From Schumannella luteola (GTDB lineage: Bacteria > Actinomycetota > Actinomycetes > Actinomycetales > Microbacteriaceae): a stretch of DNA of 64,000 bases. A program made the position numbers and the translations under genes. Position 1 is the first letter of the stretch. Every line of letters starts with the position of its first letter. The stretch lies in contig NZ_JACBZY010000001.1 of the NCBI RefSeq assembly GCF_013408685.1, forward strand, positions 248,001-312,000. Direction: 5' to 3'. Below, in pieces: positions 7,794 through 15,878 of this stretch. Under the pieces are notes generated by a model. It saw only the letters and a list, made by a program, of their open reading frames with translations. It was not told the DNA's origin and did not search any database.

Positions 7794-9461
7794 TCAGACG
7801 ATGATCTTGCGCGGGTTGAACAGTCCGTCGGGGTCGGCCGACGAGAACAGGCCGCTCATGACGGCCACGCCCTCGGTCGAGATGTCCTGCTCGAGCCACG
7901 GCGCGTGCTCGAGGCCGACGCCATGGTGGTGCGAGATCGTGCCGCCGGCGTCGATGAACGCCTGCTGGATCGCGCCCTTGACGATGTCGTACTCGCCCAG
8001 CGGGTCCTCGTCGCCCATCACGAAGGCGAAGGTGAAGTAGAGGCACGCGCCCGAGTGGTACGAGTGCGAGAGGTGCGACATGATCCAGCCCTGGCGGCCG
8101 ATCTGCTCGTAGGCCGCGTTCGCCGCCGCGTAGACCGCGTCGTGCACGCCGATGAGCTTCGACCACGGCGCCGCCGTCTCCGACACGTCGCCCGCGGCGC
8201 CCATGTCGAGCAGGAAGTCGCGCAGGTACGGGGTGTCGAACTTCTTCTGGTCGTAGAGCACGCCCGGTCCGGTGCCGACGCCGAGGCCCGAGTTGCGCTT
8301 GACGATCTTGTCGACGATCGCCTTGGTGCGCTTGACGTGGTCGGGCGAGCCCTCGAAGCCGATGAACGACAGGCAGATCTCGCCCGGCTTCCAGCCGCGG
8401 CCCTCGAGGAACGAGAACAGCGAGTCCTGCACGAACTTCGAGACGCCCTTCGACTCCTTGCTCGTCGCGAGGGAGAAGCCCGACTCGTTGCCGTCGGAGA
8501 CGCGGGTGATGCTCGGCGAGGCGTCGCTCTCCGAGATCTCCTGCATGGCCTTGATGGCGTGATCCCAGTTCTTGAAGAAGTAGGCGTGGATGACGCGCTT
8601 CTCGGGGATGCGGTGCACCTGCACGGTCGCCTCGGTGATGATGCCGAGCCGACCCTCGCTGCCGACGACCATCTCGCGCACGCTCGGCCCGGTCGACGCG
8701 CTCGGGATCGGGCGGATGACGAGGGTGCCGTTCGGGCGCACGACGCGGAAGCCGCGCACGATGTCGGCGATGTCGCCGTACTTGTCCGACTGCATGCCGC
8801 TCGAGCGGGTGGCGATCCAGCCGCCGAGGGTCGAGTGGGTGAAGCTGTCGGGGAAGTGCCCGAGGGTCCAGCCGCGCTCGGCGAGCTGCGCCTCGAGGTC
8901 GGGCCCGAGGGCGCCGGCCTGGATGCGAGCGAGCCCCGAGTCCTCGTCGATGTCGAGCAGCAGGCGCAGACGGCCCAGGTCGACCGAGATGACCGGACGC
9001 GTCTCATCCGCGTGCGGCTCGAGACTGCCGGCGATGTTGCTGCCGCCGCCGAAGGGGATCAGCACCGCGCCGGCCGCGACCGCGGCCTTCACGACGCCGG
9101 CCACCGCATCCTCGTCGGCCGGGTAGACCACGATGTCGGGCGCGCGGTCGATCTTGAGGGCGCGGATGCGCACCAGGTCGCGCAGGCTCTTGCCGAAGGT
9201 GTGCACGACGCGCTCGAGCTTGTCGGTGGTGACGTTCTCGTCGCCGACCGCCGTCTTCAGCTCGGCGAGCAGCGCGGCCGGGGCGATCGGCTCGGCGACC
9301 TGCACATCGGCGAAGTCGGGCTTCTCGGTGCGCTCGGCCGTCCACAGGTCGAGGCCGACGGCCTTCTTCACGAAGGGCGCGAAGCCGGGCTTGTCCTCGT
9401 GGTGGAACGCGACGCCGTCGACGCCCCATCCCCACCACTTCATGTGCTTGACGTCGGTCAT
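7794..9461 (-). CDS. FAD-binding alkylglycerone-phosphate (alkyl-DHAP) synthase-like protein
   Basis: A 555-residue FAD_binding_4 oxidase closely resembling alkyl-dihydroxyacetonephosphate synthase, which exchanges the acyl chain of acyl-DHAP for a fatty alcohol and so forms the ether bond. Visible features: MKWWGWG near the start, PFGGGSNIAGSL (residues 136-147), HFPDSFTHSTLGGWIATRSS (202-221) followed by GMQSDKYGDI, PYLRDFLLDMGAAGD, ACLYFTF, and the SHHHGVG triad (HHH at 511-513). These correspond to the FAD site, the PxLRD arginine, the catalytic tyrosine and the histidine cluster of the animal enzyme. The length fits bacterial members. Its ATG overlaps the stop of the upstream acyltransferase gene by four bases (ATGA), indicating coupled translation. 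D-lactate-dehydrogenase-like relatives share the fold, but the HHH and PDSF motifs favour AGPS. Confidence 0.88.
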   Translation of the reverse strand: MTDVKHMKWWGWGVDGVAFHHEDKPGFAPFVKKAVGLDLWTAERTEKPDFADVQVAEPIAPAALLAELKTAVGDENVTTDKLERVVHTFGKSLRDLVRIRALKIDRAPDIVVYPADEDAVAGVVKAAVAAGAVLIPFGGGSNIAGSLEPHADETRPVISVDLGRLRLLLDIDEDSGLARIQAGALGPDLEAQLAERGWTLGHFPDSFTHSTLGGWIATRSSGMQSDKYGDIADIVRGFRVVRPNGTLVIRPIPSASTGPSVREMVVGSEGRLGIITEATVQVHRIPEKRVIHAYFFKNWDHAIKAMQEISESDASPSITRVSDGNESGFSLATSKESKGVSKFVQDSLFSFLEGRGWKPGEICLSFIGFEGSPDHVKRTKAIVDKIVKRNSGLGVGTGPGVLYDQKKFDTPYLRDFLLDMGAAGDVSETAAPWSKLIGVHDAVYAAANAAYEQIGRQGWIMSHLSHSYHSGACLYFTFAFVMGDEDPLGEYDIVKGAIQQAFIDAGGTISHHHGVGLEHAPWLEQDISTEGVAVMSGLFSSADPDGLFNPRKIIV

Positions 9462-10348
9462 CGAGCGGTCCCTTCGGGTGTCTCGGAGGTCGGGGTCTCG
9501 GGAGCCTGCGGCGCGGGAGCGGCGCTCGCGGCGCCCGCCTTCCGGCGCAGGATCCCGGCGGTCTTGGGCTTCTTGGCGGCCTGGGGCTTCTTGGCCGGCC
9601 TCGGCGGCGGCGCGATCGGCGCGACGCCGGGGGCGATGCCGTGCAGCTCGGTCGCGACCTCTTCACCGAGCACGCCGTCGCGCTCGGCGACGATCATGCG
9701 GGCGATCTCGTCGCGCACGCGCTCCATGAAGTCGGCGGCGCTCTCGTCGCCGATCGGGGTCATCGGATCGCCGATCACGACGCCGACCGGCATGCGGCCG
9801 GGACCCGGCCACTTCGAGCCGCGAGGATGCGCGAGGCCGGCGCCGATGAGCGCGATCGGCACGCAGGGCGCGCCCACCGAGCGGGCGATCGCCGCGGCGC
9901 CCGGGTTGAAGGCGCCGAGCGTGCGGCCGCCATCACGCGAGCGGGTCGCCTCGGGGAAGACCAGCAGCGAGACGCCGCGCTGCACGAGCACCTTGGCGCT
10001 CTCGCCGCGGCGCTGGCCGCCGGCGCGCTCCACGGCGAAGGCGTTGAAGAAGAGCTTCGTGAGGCCGCGACGCCACCACACGTCGAAGAAGTAGTCGGCG
10101 GCGACGCCGGTCGAGAGGGTGCGCGCCTGCTTCCAGGGCAGACCGCCCATGATGAGCGGGGCATCCAGGTGGCTGGAGTGGTTCGCGACGACGACGAACG
10201 AACCGTCGAGCTTCTTGACCTTCTCGCGGCCGATGACCGTCACATCGGTCACAGTCCAGACGACCGGCTTGAGGATGAGGCGCTGCGCCACGAACCGGGC
10301 CGCGGCCTGGGGTCGCGAGGTGAAGCGATCGCGCTTCATCGCTGCCAT
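9458..10348 (-). CDS. PlsC-type 1-acyl-glycerol-3-phosphate acyltransferase
   Basis: A 296-residue acyltransferase of the LPLAT/AGPAT superfamily. Block I is NHSSHLD (residues 56-62, HX4D catalytic pair) and block III is FPEATRSRDG (131-140), where most homologues have FPEGTRS. A lysine/proline/alanine-rich tail (about residues 245-296) follows the catalytic domain. The ATG at 10348 is chosen because GAGAGGAC lies just upstream; an ATG three codons later is also possible. It sits in an operon between an SDR gene and the AGPS-like gene and overlaps the latter by four bases. In that context it may acylate DHAP or 1-alkyl-glycerol-3-phosphate; the sequence does not tell which. Confidence 0.9.
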   Translation of the reverse strand: MAAMKRDRFTSRPQAAARFVAQRLILKPVVWTVTDVTVIGREKVKKLDGSFVVVANHSSHLDAPLIMGGLPWKQARTLSTGVAADYFFDVWWRRGLTKLFFNAFAVERAGGQRRGESAKVLVQRGVSLLVFPEATRSRDGGRTLGAFNPGAAAIARSVGAPCVPIALIGAGLAHPRGSKWPGPGRMPVGVVIGDPMTPIGDESAADFMERVRDEIARMIVAERDGVLGEEVATELHGIAPGVAPIAPPPRPAKKPQAAKKPKTAGILRRKAGAASAAPAPQAPETPTSETPEGTAR

Positions 10349-10391
10349 CGGCGTCCTCTCTCGACTGCGGGGCGGACGCATCCGCCTGCGG

Positions 10392-11171
10392 TCATTCCTT
10401 CAGACTATCGCGGCGTCCGGACGAAATCTTCCGCGAGACCGCGCGGATCGTGCTCTTCGGCAGGTGCCGGGCGAACCAGATGAGCAGGCGGTACCGAACA
10501 CTCGGCAGAGAGATCACCCGACCGCGTGCGGCGTCGCGCAGAGCCGTCTCCACCAGGGGTTCGGCGTCGAGCCAGAGGAAGTTCGGAATGCTGGACTTGG
10601 CGATGCCCGCACGAGAATGGAATTCGGTATGAACCCATCCGGGGCAGAGGGCCGTGACGGTCACGCCGGTGCCGTGCAGCTCGTTCGCGAGCCCCTCGGT
10701 GTAGCTGGTGACCCACGCCTTGATCGCGCTGTAGCCGCCCATCGTGACGAAGCCGGCCGTGCTCGAGACGTTGAGGATGCGGCCGTGACCGCGTGCGCGC
10801 ATCGCCCGCCCGGCAGCGCCGCCGAGCACCAGGACGGCGCGCACCATCACCTCGAACGCGCGGTCGTGATCCTCGACCGAGCGCGACGTGAGCGCGGTGT
10901 GCACGCTGAAGCCGGCGTTGTTGACCAGCACCTCGATCGGGCGCTCCGCATCCTCCAGACGCGCGGCGACGCGGTCGACGTCGGCGCGGTTCGAGAGGTC
11001 GGCGGGCAGCACCTCCACCTGCCGCCCGAGAGCGCGCAGCTCGTCCGCCATCTCCTCCAGGCGCGTGGCATCGCGCGCGACGAGAACGAGGTCGGAACCC
11101 CGGCGGGCGAGGGCGCGAGCGAAGGCGGCTCCGATTCCGGAGGTGCCGCCGGTGACCAGAGCAGTGACCAT
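10392..11171 (-). CDS. SDR family NAD(P)-dependent oxidoreductase (candidate acyl/alkyl-DHAP reductase)
   Basis: A 259-residue classical short-chain dehydrogenase: cofactor motif TGGTSGIG (residues 8-15), NNAG near residue 88, catalytic NVSS and YSAIK. The C-terminus has a hydrophobic LLIWFARHLPKS segment that could lie at the membrane. ARD after the second strand suggests NADP preference. It is the first gene of the minus-strand operon with PlsC and the AGPS-like enzyme, spaced 43 bases from PlsC. In animals and yeast an SDR of this general type (PexRAP/Ayr1) reduces acyl- or alkyl-DHAP, so that role is inferred from context. A TATCGT -10 element seven bases before the ATG suggests a leaderless transcript. 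Confidence 0.88.
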   Translation of the reverse strand: MVTALVTGGTSGIGAAFARALARRGSDLVLVARDATRLEEMADELRALGRQVEVLPADLSNRADVDRVAARLEDAERPIEVLVNNAGFSVHTALTSRSVEDHDRAFEVMVRAVLVLGGAAGRAMRARGHGRILNVSSTAGFVTMGGYSAIKAWVTSYTEGLANELHGTGVTVTALCPGWVHTEFHSRAGIAKSSIPNFLWLDAEPLVETALRDAARGRVISLPSVRYRLLIWFARHLPKSTIRAVSRKISSGRRDSLKE

Positions 11172-11239
11172 GACCGTTACGATACGGGTCGGGCCAATTG
11201 CGTGAGTACGCGCCTGCGCGCGGGAAAGCGGACGGATTC
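11172..11239. promoter_or_regulatory. Divergent promoter region of the ether-lipid cluster
   Basis: These 68 bases separate the two divergent operons. On the minus strand TATCGT (11179-11184) lies seven bases from the SDR start codon. The plus-strand gene has a GGACGG possible ribosome site. One short region therefore controls both operons, which supports their co-regulation. Confidence 0.55.
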
Positions 11240-12064
11240 ATGACCACCAACGACGAGGCGACGACCGTCGCCCCCGCGACGACGGTGTTCGACGTCAGCG
11301 AGTTCGCTCGCACAGCCAAGGGCTATCACCGCGACGAGATCGACCTCAGCGAGTTCGAGGAGCACGGGCTCGAGCCCGACGTCGCCCGCCTGGTGCGCGT
11401 GCTGCGCGACCTGGAGCGCTCGACGATGGCCCGCATGCGCAACCTGCTCGTCACCGCGACCCACAAGGACGCGCGGGTGACCGCCTTCCTCAGCACCTGG
11501 GCCTACGAGAAGTTCTGGCTCGCCGACGCCCTCGACGCCGTGCTCGAAGCCAGCCGCGCCGAAGAGGATCTGCCGGCCGACGAGGGCCACCACCGCCTCA
11601 CCGCCAGCGAGCGTCGCGACCGCCGCGGCACCATCCGCCGGGCGATCTCGGCGAACTTCGCCGGCCCGCAGATCGTCGCCGCCCACGTCACCGCCGGCCT
11701 CGCCGACGAGTGGATCACGCAGGCCGCCTACCGTCGCCTCTCGACCATCGCCGGCACCCTCTCCTCGGTCGTCGACACCGCGCTGCAGGTGAAGGACCGC
11801 CACCTCCGCTTCTTCCAGGAGGAGGCGGAGCGTCGCCTCGCGGCATCGCCGAAGGCTCGGCGCCTGTCGCGCAAGGAGCTGCTCGGAACGGCGTGGCCCA
11901 TCGGCGCCGTCGAGCGGCCCGCCGAAGAGCGCAGCTTCTTCGAGCGCATCGTGTTCGGCGGCGCGGAGGGCCGCGAGGAGGCTCGCGGCATCGGCGCCCT
12001 CATCTCCGCGCTGCCCGGCATGACCGCCGTCGGCAGCTCCATCGAAGCAAAGTTGGTTCCGTGA
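11240..12064 (+). CDS. Ferritin-like domain protein with incomplete di-iron ligands
   Basis: A 274-residue helical protein paralogous to the one at 14477-15313. Aligned helices show which iron ligands remain: helix 1 glutamate E59 (DLERST), helix 2 YEKFWLADAL where the partner has EEFWHGEAL (E to K91, H to L94), helix 3 E157 (ADEWITQAAY), helix 4 KDRH where the partner has ETKH (E to K185, H188 kept). Three of six ligands are thus lost, so a normal di-iron centre is unlikely. A structural or regulatory partner of the complete paralogue is an inference. The ATG at 11240 follows a purine-rich stretch. Its stop overlaps the GTG of the acyl reductase gene. Confidence 0.8.
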   Translation: MTTNDEATTVAPATTVFDVSEFARTAKGYHRDEIDLSEFEEHGLEPDVARLVRVLRDLERSTMARMRNLLVTATHKDARVTAFLSTWAYEKFWLADALDAVLEASRAEEDLPADEGHHRLTASERRDRRGTIRRAISANFAGPQIVAAHVTAGLADEWITQAAYRRLSTIAGTLSSVVDTALQVKDRHLRFFQEEAERRLAASPKARRLSRKELLGTAWPIGAVERPAEERSFFERIVFGGAEGREEARGIGALISALPGMTAVGSSIEAKLVP

Positions 12065-14460
12065 CCCCGAAACGCGCCAAGACCGATCTCGGCTCCGCGC
12101 ACGTCTTCCTCACCGGCGCGACCGGTTTCGTAGGACAGGCGGTGCTCGAGCGGCTGCTGTCGCAGCATCCCGATACCCGGGTCTCGGTCCTGATCCGCGG
12201 CAAGGGCTCGCAGAGCGCCGAGCACCGCGTGCGCCAGCTGCTCAAGAAGCCCGTCTTCTCGAAGTGGCGCGAGGCCGTCGGCGAGGAGGCCGCGGCCGAG
12301 GCCTTCGCCTCGCGCATCACGGTGGTGGATGGCGGGCTCACCTCGATCCCGCAGCTGCCCTCCGATCTGGATGTCGTCATCCATTCGGCCGCGTCGGTGT
12401 CGTTCGACCCGCCCATCCAGCGCGCCTTCGAAGACAACGTCGGCGGCGCCATCGGCCTCTACGAGGCCGTGCTCGCCAGCGGCAGCGACCCGCACGTCGT
12501 GCACGTCTCCACCTGCTACGTCGGCGGCCTGCGCAAGGGCATCGCCCCCGAGGCCAGCCTCGTGCACGACGTCGACTGGCGCGCCGAGTTCGAGGCCGCC
12601 CGCCAGACCGCGCAGGAGGTCGAGCTCGCCTCGCGCCGCCCCGAGGTTCTGCAGAAGTTCATCGCCGCCGCGCGCGCCAAGCACGGCAAGCAGGGTCCCC
12701 AGGCCGTCGCCGCCGCCGCCGAGGCCTCCCGTGTCGGGTGGGTCAACGACGAGCTCGTCTCCGCAGGCCGGATGCGCGCCCAGAGCCTCGGCTGGACCGA
12801 CGTCTACACGCTCACCAAGGCCTTCGCCGAGCGCGCCGCCGAGACCATGTGGGGCAAGGCCGGCCACACCCTCTCGATCGTGCGCCCCACGATCATCGAG
12901 AGCGCCTTCCAGCACCCCTTCCCGGGCTGGATCGACGGCTTCAAGGTCGCCGACCCGCTGATCCTCGCCTACGGCCGCGGCCAGCTGCCCGAGTTCCCGG
13001 GTCTGCCCGACAGCATCCTCGACCTCATCCCGGTCGACTTCGTGGTCAACGCGATCATCGCCGCCGCCGCGAACCCCGCCTCCAAGAGCGAGCCGGAGTA
13101 CTTCCACGTCGCCTCGGGCGCCTCGAACCCGATCCCGTTCCACCGCATGTTCGACAACGTGCGCCGGTACTACACCGAGCACCCCATGCCGAAGGGCGAC
13201 GGCCACGTCGTCGTGCCGAACTGGAAGTTCCCCGGCGAGCGCAAGGTCGCCCGCGACCTCGCCCTCGCCAAGCGCTGGACCGGCCTGCAGGAGCTCGCGA
13301 TCTCGCGCATCCCCTCGACCGACCGCACCCGCGAATGGCAGGCCGAGCTGGCCAAGACCAAGGCCGGCATCGAGACGCTGCAGAACTTCACCGACCTGTA
13401 CCGCGCCTACGTGCAGTCGGAGATCATCTTCGACGACCGCAACACCCGCGCCCTCAACGCCGCCCTGCCGGCGAAGCTGCGCGACGACCGCGGCTTCGAC
13501 GTCGAGCGGATCGACTGGGACGACTACCTGCAGAACGTGCACTTCCCGGCGATCACCGAGATGACGAACGCCTACCGCCGGCGCAAGCAGGCGGCCACGC
13601 GCATCGCGAACCGCCCGCAGACCCCGAAGGCGCTCCCCGAGCGCAGCGACGTCGTCGCCGTGTTCGATCTCGAGGGCACCGTCGTCGACTCGAACATCGT
13701 CGAGCAGTACCTCTGGGTGCGCTCCTCCGGCTTCCGCAAGGCCGCCTGGCCCGGCGAGGTCGCCCGCCTGCTCGGCTCGGTTCCCGGCTACCTGCGCGCC
13801 GAGCGCCGCGACCGCGGCGAGTTCATCCGCGCCTTCCTGCGCCGCTACTCGGGCATGCCCGTCGAGCGCCTCGAGAAGATCGTGCGCCGCGGCTACGCCG
13901 ACACCATGCGCCGCCACACCAGCGCCGACGCGATCGCCCGCATCAAGGAGCACCGCGCCGCCGGGCACCGCACCGTGCTCGTCACCGGCTCGATCGGCCT
14001 GCTCGCCGCCCCCCTCGAGCACCTCTTCGACGAGGTCGTCGGCTCGACCATGCACTCCCGCAACGGCGTGCTCACCGGCTACCTGGCGAAGCCCCCGCTG
14101 GTGGATGAGGCGCGCGGCGCCTGGCTGCGTCGCTACGCCGACGAGCACGGCATCAACCTCAGCCAGTCGTACGGCTACGGCGACAACCACTCCGACCTCG
14201 GATGGCTCGGGCTCGTCGGCAACGTCACCGCCGTGAACCCCGACGCCGAACTCTCCCGCGAGGCGCTCCGAAGAGCATGGAGGATCGTCAAGTGGAAGTC
14301 GGGCGGTTCCGAGGCCAGTCGTGATGTGATGGCTTCGGCATCGACCGCATCCGCTGCGACGCCCGCCGCGGCTCCGGCCGCATCCGCAGCTCCCGCCGCA
14401 CCGGCGGAGGCTGCATCCGAGACTTCGCCCGCCGAGGAAGGAGAGCGGACCCCCGAGTAG
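12061..14460 (+). CDS. Fatty-acyl reductase (male-sterility type SDR) fused to a HAD-IB hydrolase domain
   Basis: A 799-residue two-domain protein. Residues 12 to about 400 are an extended SDR/thioester-reductase domain: TGATGFVG (18-25), HSAASVSFD, HVSTCYVGG and catalytic YTLTK (Y249, K253). This type reduces acyl-CoA or acyl-ACP to a fatty aldehyde or alcohol. Residues about 530-755 are a HAD-IB domain: nucleophile motif FDLEGT (D536, with E538 in place of the usual second aspartate), VTGS (642-645), K677 and GDNHSD (D708, D712). A low-complexity Ala/Pro tail of about 45 residues ends it. The GTG start overlaps the stop of the ferritin-like gene (GTGA). In the cluster it would supply the fatty alcohol used by the AGPS-like enzyme. 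Confidence 0.88.
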   Translation: MTPKRAKTDLGSAHVFLTGATGFVGQAVLERLLSQHPDTRVSVLIRGKGSQSAEHRVRQLLKKPVFSKWREAVGEEAAAEAFASRITVVDGGLTSIPQLPSDLDVVIHSAASVSFDPPIQRAFEDNVGGAIGLYEAVLASGSDPHVVHVSTCYVGGLRKGIAPEASLVHDVDWRAEFEAARQTAQEVELASRRPEVLQKFIAAARAKHGKQGPQAVAAAAEASRVGWVNDELVSAGRMRAQSLGWTDVYTLTKAFAERAAETMWGKAGHTLSIVRPTIIESAFQHPFPGWIDGFKVADPLILAYGRGQLPEFPGLPDSILDLIPVDFVVNAIIAAAANPASKSEPEYFHVASGASNPIPFHRMFDNVRRYYTEHPMPKGDGHVVVPNWKFPGERKVARDLALAKRWTGLQELAISRIPSTDRTREWQAELAKTKAGIETLQNFTDLYRAYVQSEIIFDDRNTRALNAALPAKLRDDRGFDVERIDWDDYLQNVHFPAITEMTNAYRRRKQAATRIANRPQTPKALPERSDVVAVFDLEGTVVDSNIVEQYLWVRSSGFRKAAWPGEVARLLGSVPGYLRAERRDRGEFIRAFLRRYSGMPVERLEKIVRRGYADTMRRHTSADAIARIKEHRAAGHRTVLVTGSIGLLAAPLEHLFDEVVGSTMHSRNGVLTGYLAKPPLVDEARGAWLRRYADEHGINLSQSYGYGDNHSDLGWLGLVGNVTAVNPDAELSREALRRAWRIVKWKSGGSEASRDVMASASTASAATPAAAPAASAAPAAPAEAASETSPAEEGERTPE

Positions 14461-14476
14461 GGTCCGCGCACCGCGC

Positions 14477-15313
14477 ATGGCTTTCGACATCGTCAAGTAC
14501 ACCCGCGCCAGCGACGCCGTCGGCTGGGGCGACCTCGACTTCGACGAGTTCGAGCGCAACCCCCTCCCCCAGCACACGCTGCGCAGCCTGCGCTACATGT
14601 GCGACGTCGAGTACCACACGGTCTGCTACCTGCGCGACATGCTCACCACGCCGTCGCACAAGGAGCCCGAGATCGCGGCCTTCATGACGATGTGGAACCG
14701 CGAGGAGTTCTGGCACGGCGAGGCCCTCGCCGCGGTGCTCGAGCGCCACGACATCCACGTCGACTACAGCGCCCTCAAGGCCAAGCGCCTCAAGCTCGGC
14801 TTCAAGGACCGCCTCGACCCGATCAAGCAGTCGTTCGGCTCGAACCTCATCGGCCTCGACTTCGCCGCCGTGCACATGGCGTGGGGCGCCGCGAACGAGT
14901 GGTCGGCCAACGCCGCTTACCACCGCCTCGCCGCGCTCGAGGGCTCGGAGCACCCGGTGCTCGCCGAGCTGCTGAAGCGCATCGCACAGCAGGAGACCAA
15001 GCACGTCGCCTTCTACGCCACCCAGGCCCGCGAGCGCCTCGCGAAGAGCAAGAAGGCCCGCGTGATCGCCCGCTTCGCGCTGCGCAAGTTCTGGGGCCCG
15101 GTCGGCTCGACGATCGCCGAGCCCGACGAGGTCAAGCACGTCATGGGTCACCTGTTCCAGGGCTCCGAGGGCCGCAAGCTCGTGCGCGGCATCGACACGC
15201 ACATCGCCCGCCTGCCCGGTCTCGACGGCCTCATGATCGTCGAGAACTCGCTCGAGGCGCGCGGCATCACCGCCGAGGACCTCGAGCCGACGCCGGAGCC
15301 GGCCGCGGCCTGA
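14477..15313 (+). CDS. Ferritin-like di-iron protein, candidate oxidase or desaturase
   Basis: A 278-residue four-helix protein with a full set of ferritin-like di-iron ligands: E45 (VEYH), E77 and H80 (EEFWH), E141 (NEWS), and E173 and H176 (ETKH). This E...ExxH...E...ExxH pattern is typical of ferritin-like oxidases and oxygenases. The name of a precise family is not evident. It lies 16 bases after the acyl reductase gene and is the last gene before a strong terminator. Position in an ether-lipid cluster makes oxidation of the alkyl or acyl chain plausible, possibly forming the vinyl-ether bond of plasmalogens. That is inference; aldehyde-deformylating or scavenging oxidases share the same ligand pattern. 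Confidence 0.85.
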   Translation: MAFDIVKYTRASDAVGWGDLDFDEFERNPLPQHTLRSLRYMCDVEYHTVCYLRDMLTTPSHKEPEIAAFMTMWNREEFWHGEALAAVLERHDIHVDYSALKAKRLKLGFKDRLDPIKQSFGSNLIGLDFAAVHMAWGAANEWSANAAYHRLAALEGSEHPVLAELLKRIAQQETKHVAFYATQARERLAKSKKARVIARFALRKFWGPVGSTIAEPDEVKHVMGHLFQGSEGRKLVRGIDTHIARLPGLDGLMIVENSLEARGITAEDLEPTPEPAAA

Positions 15314-15334
15314 CGCGCGCGTCGCATCCGCACA

Positions 15335-15375
15335 CGAGAAGAGCCCCGGACCTCACGGTCGCGGGGCTCTTCTCG
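15335..15375 (+). terminator. Strong terminator of the plus-strand ether-lipid operon
   Basis: CGAGAAGAGCCCC (15335-15347) pairs exactly with 15363-15375. The 15-base loop holds a further GACC/GGTC pair. It begins 21 bases after the stop of the di-iron protein gene. Confidence 0.85.
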
Positions 15376-15406
15376 CGTTCTGCGACTGCCCGCGTCGTCG
15401 AGGCCG

Positions 15407-15862
15407 TCAGTCCTGCGTCGGTCGTGGGTGCTTCGCCCACGGTGAACTGGTCATCTCCGGGATGGGTGCGACCGCGGCGGCCGGTGGCGCGGCAGGCCGT
15501 TGGTAGGCGGAGAGCGGCGGTGCCGCAGCGCGAACAGCGGTCGGCGGCGCGGCGGGAACGATCGCCGGGGCCGCGCCCATTGCCGAACCCGAGCCCTCGG
15601 GATAGTCGCGCTCGCCGCGGTCGTCCGTCTCGCCCCGATCGAGCTTTCGCGCGAGAGCGCGTCCGCCGATCCAGAACGCGACCATCACGGCGATGAATAC
15701 GAGCGAGCTGATCCAGGATCGACCGCCGGTGACGAGGGTCGACAACGCCACGATGACGACACCGCTGATCAGGCCGATCAGCGGCGGTCGGCGGCGAGTC
15801 CAGTCGCGGCGTGCGGATTCGAGGAATCCAGCTCGCCAGCGGCTCAGAGGGTCGGACAACAC
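15407..15862 (-). CDS. Small membrane protein with two transmembrane helices
   Basis: A 151-residue protein of unknown function. Residues about 27-46 (PLIGLISGVVIVALSTLVTG) and 49-66 (WISSLVFIAVMVAFWIGG) are hydrophobic helices. They are followed by a charged stretch and a long Ala/Pro-rich tail. It follows the next gene (15879-16478) on the same strand after 16 bases, so the two probably form an operon. The likely start is GTG at 15862. Confidence 0.7.
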   Translation of the reverse strand: MLSDPLSRWRAGFLESARRDWTRRRPPLIGLISGVVIVALSTLVTGGRSWISSLVFIAVMVAFWIGGRALARKLDRGETDDRGERDYPEGSGSAMGAAPAIVPAAPPTAVRAAAPPLSAYQRPAAPPAAAVAPIPEMTSSPWAKHPRPTQD

Positions 15863-15878
15863 ATCACTCGGGCGTCGG

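Noticed and set aside
11710-12060. Earlier in-frame start for the acyl reductase gene
   Set aside because: It would overlap 350 bases of the ferritin-like gene and adds Arg-rich shadow sequence. The GTG at 12061 gives the normal family N-terminus and the GTGA overlap.
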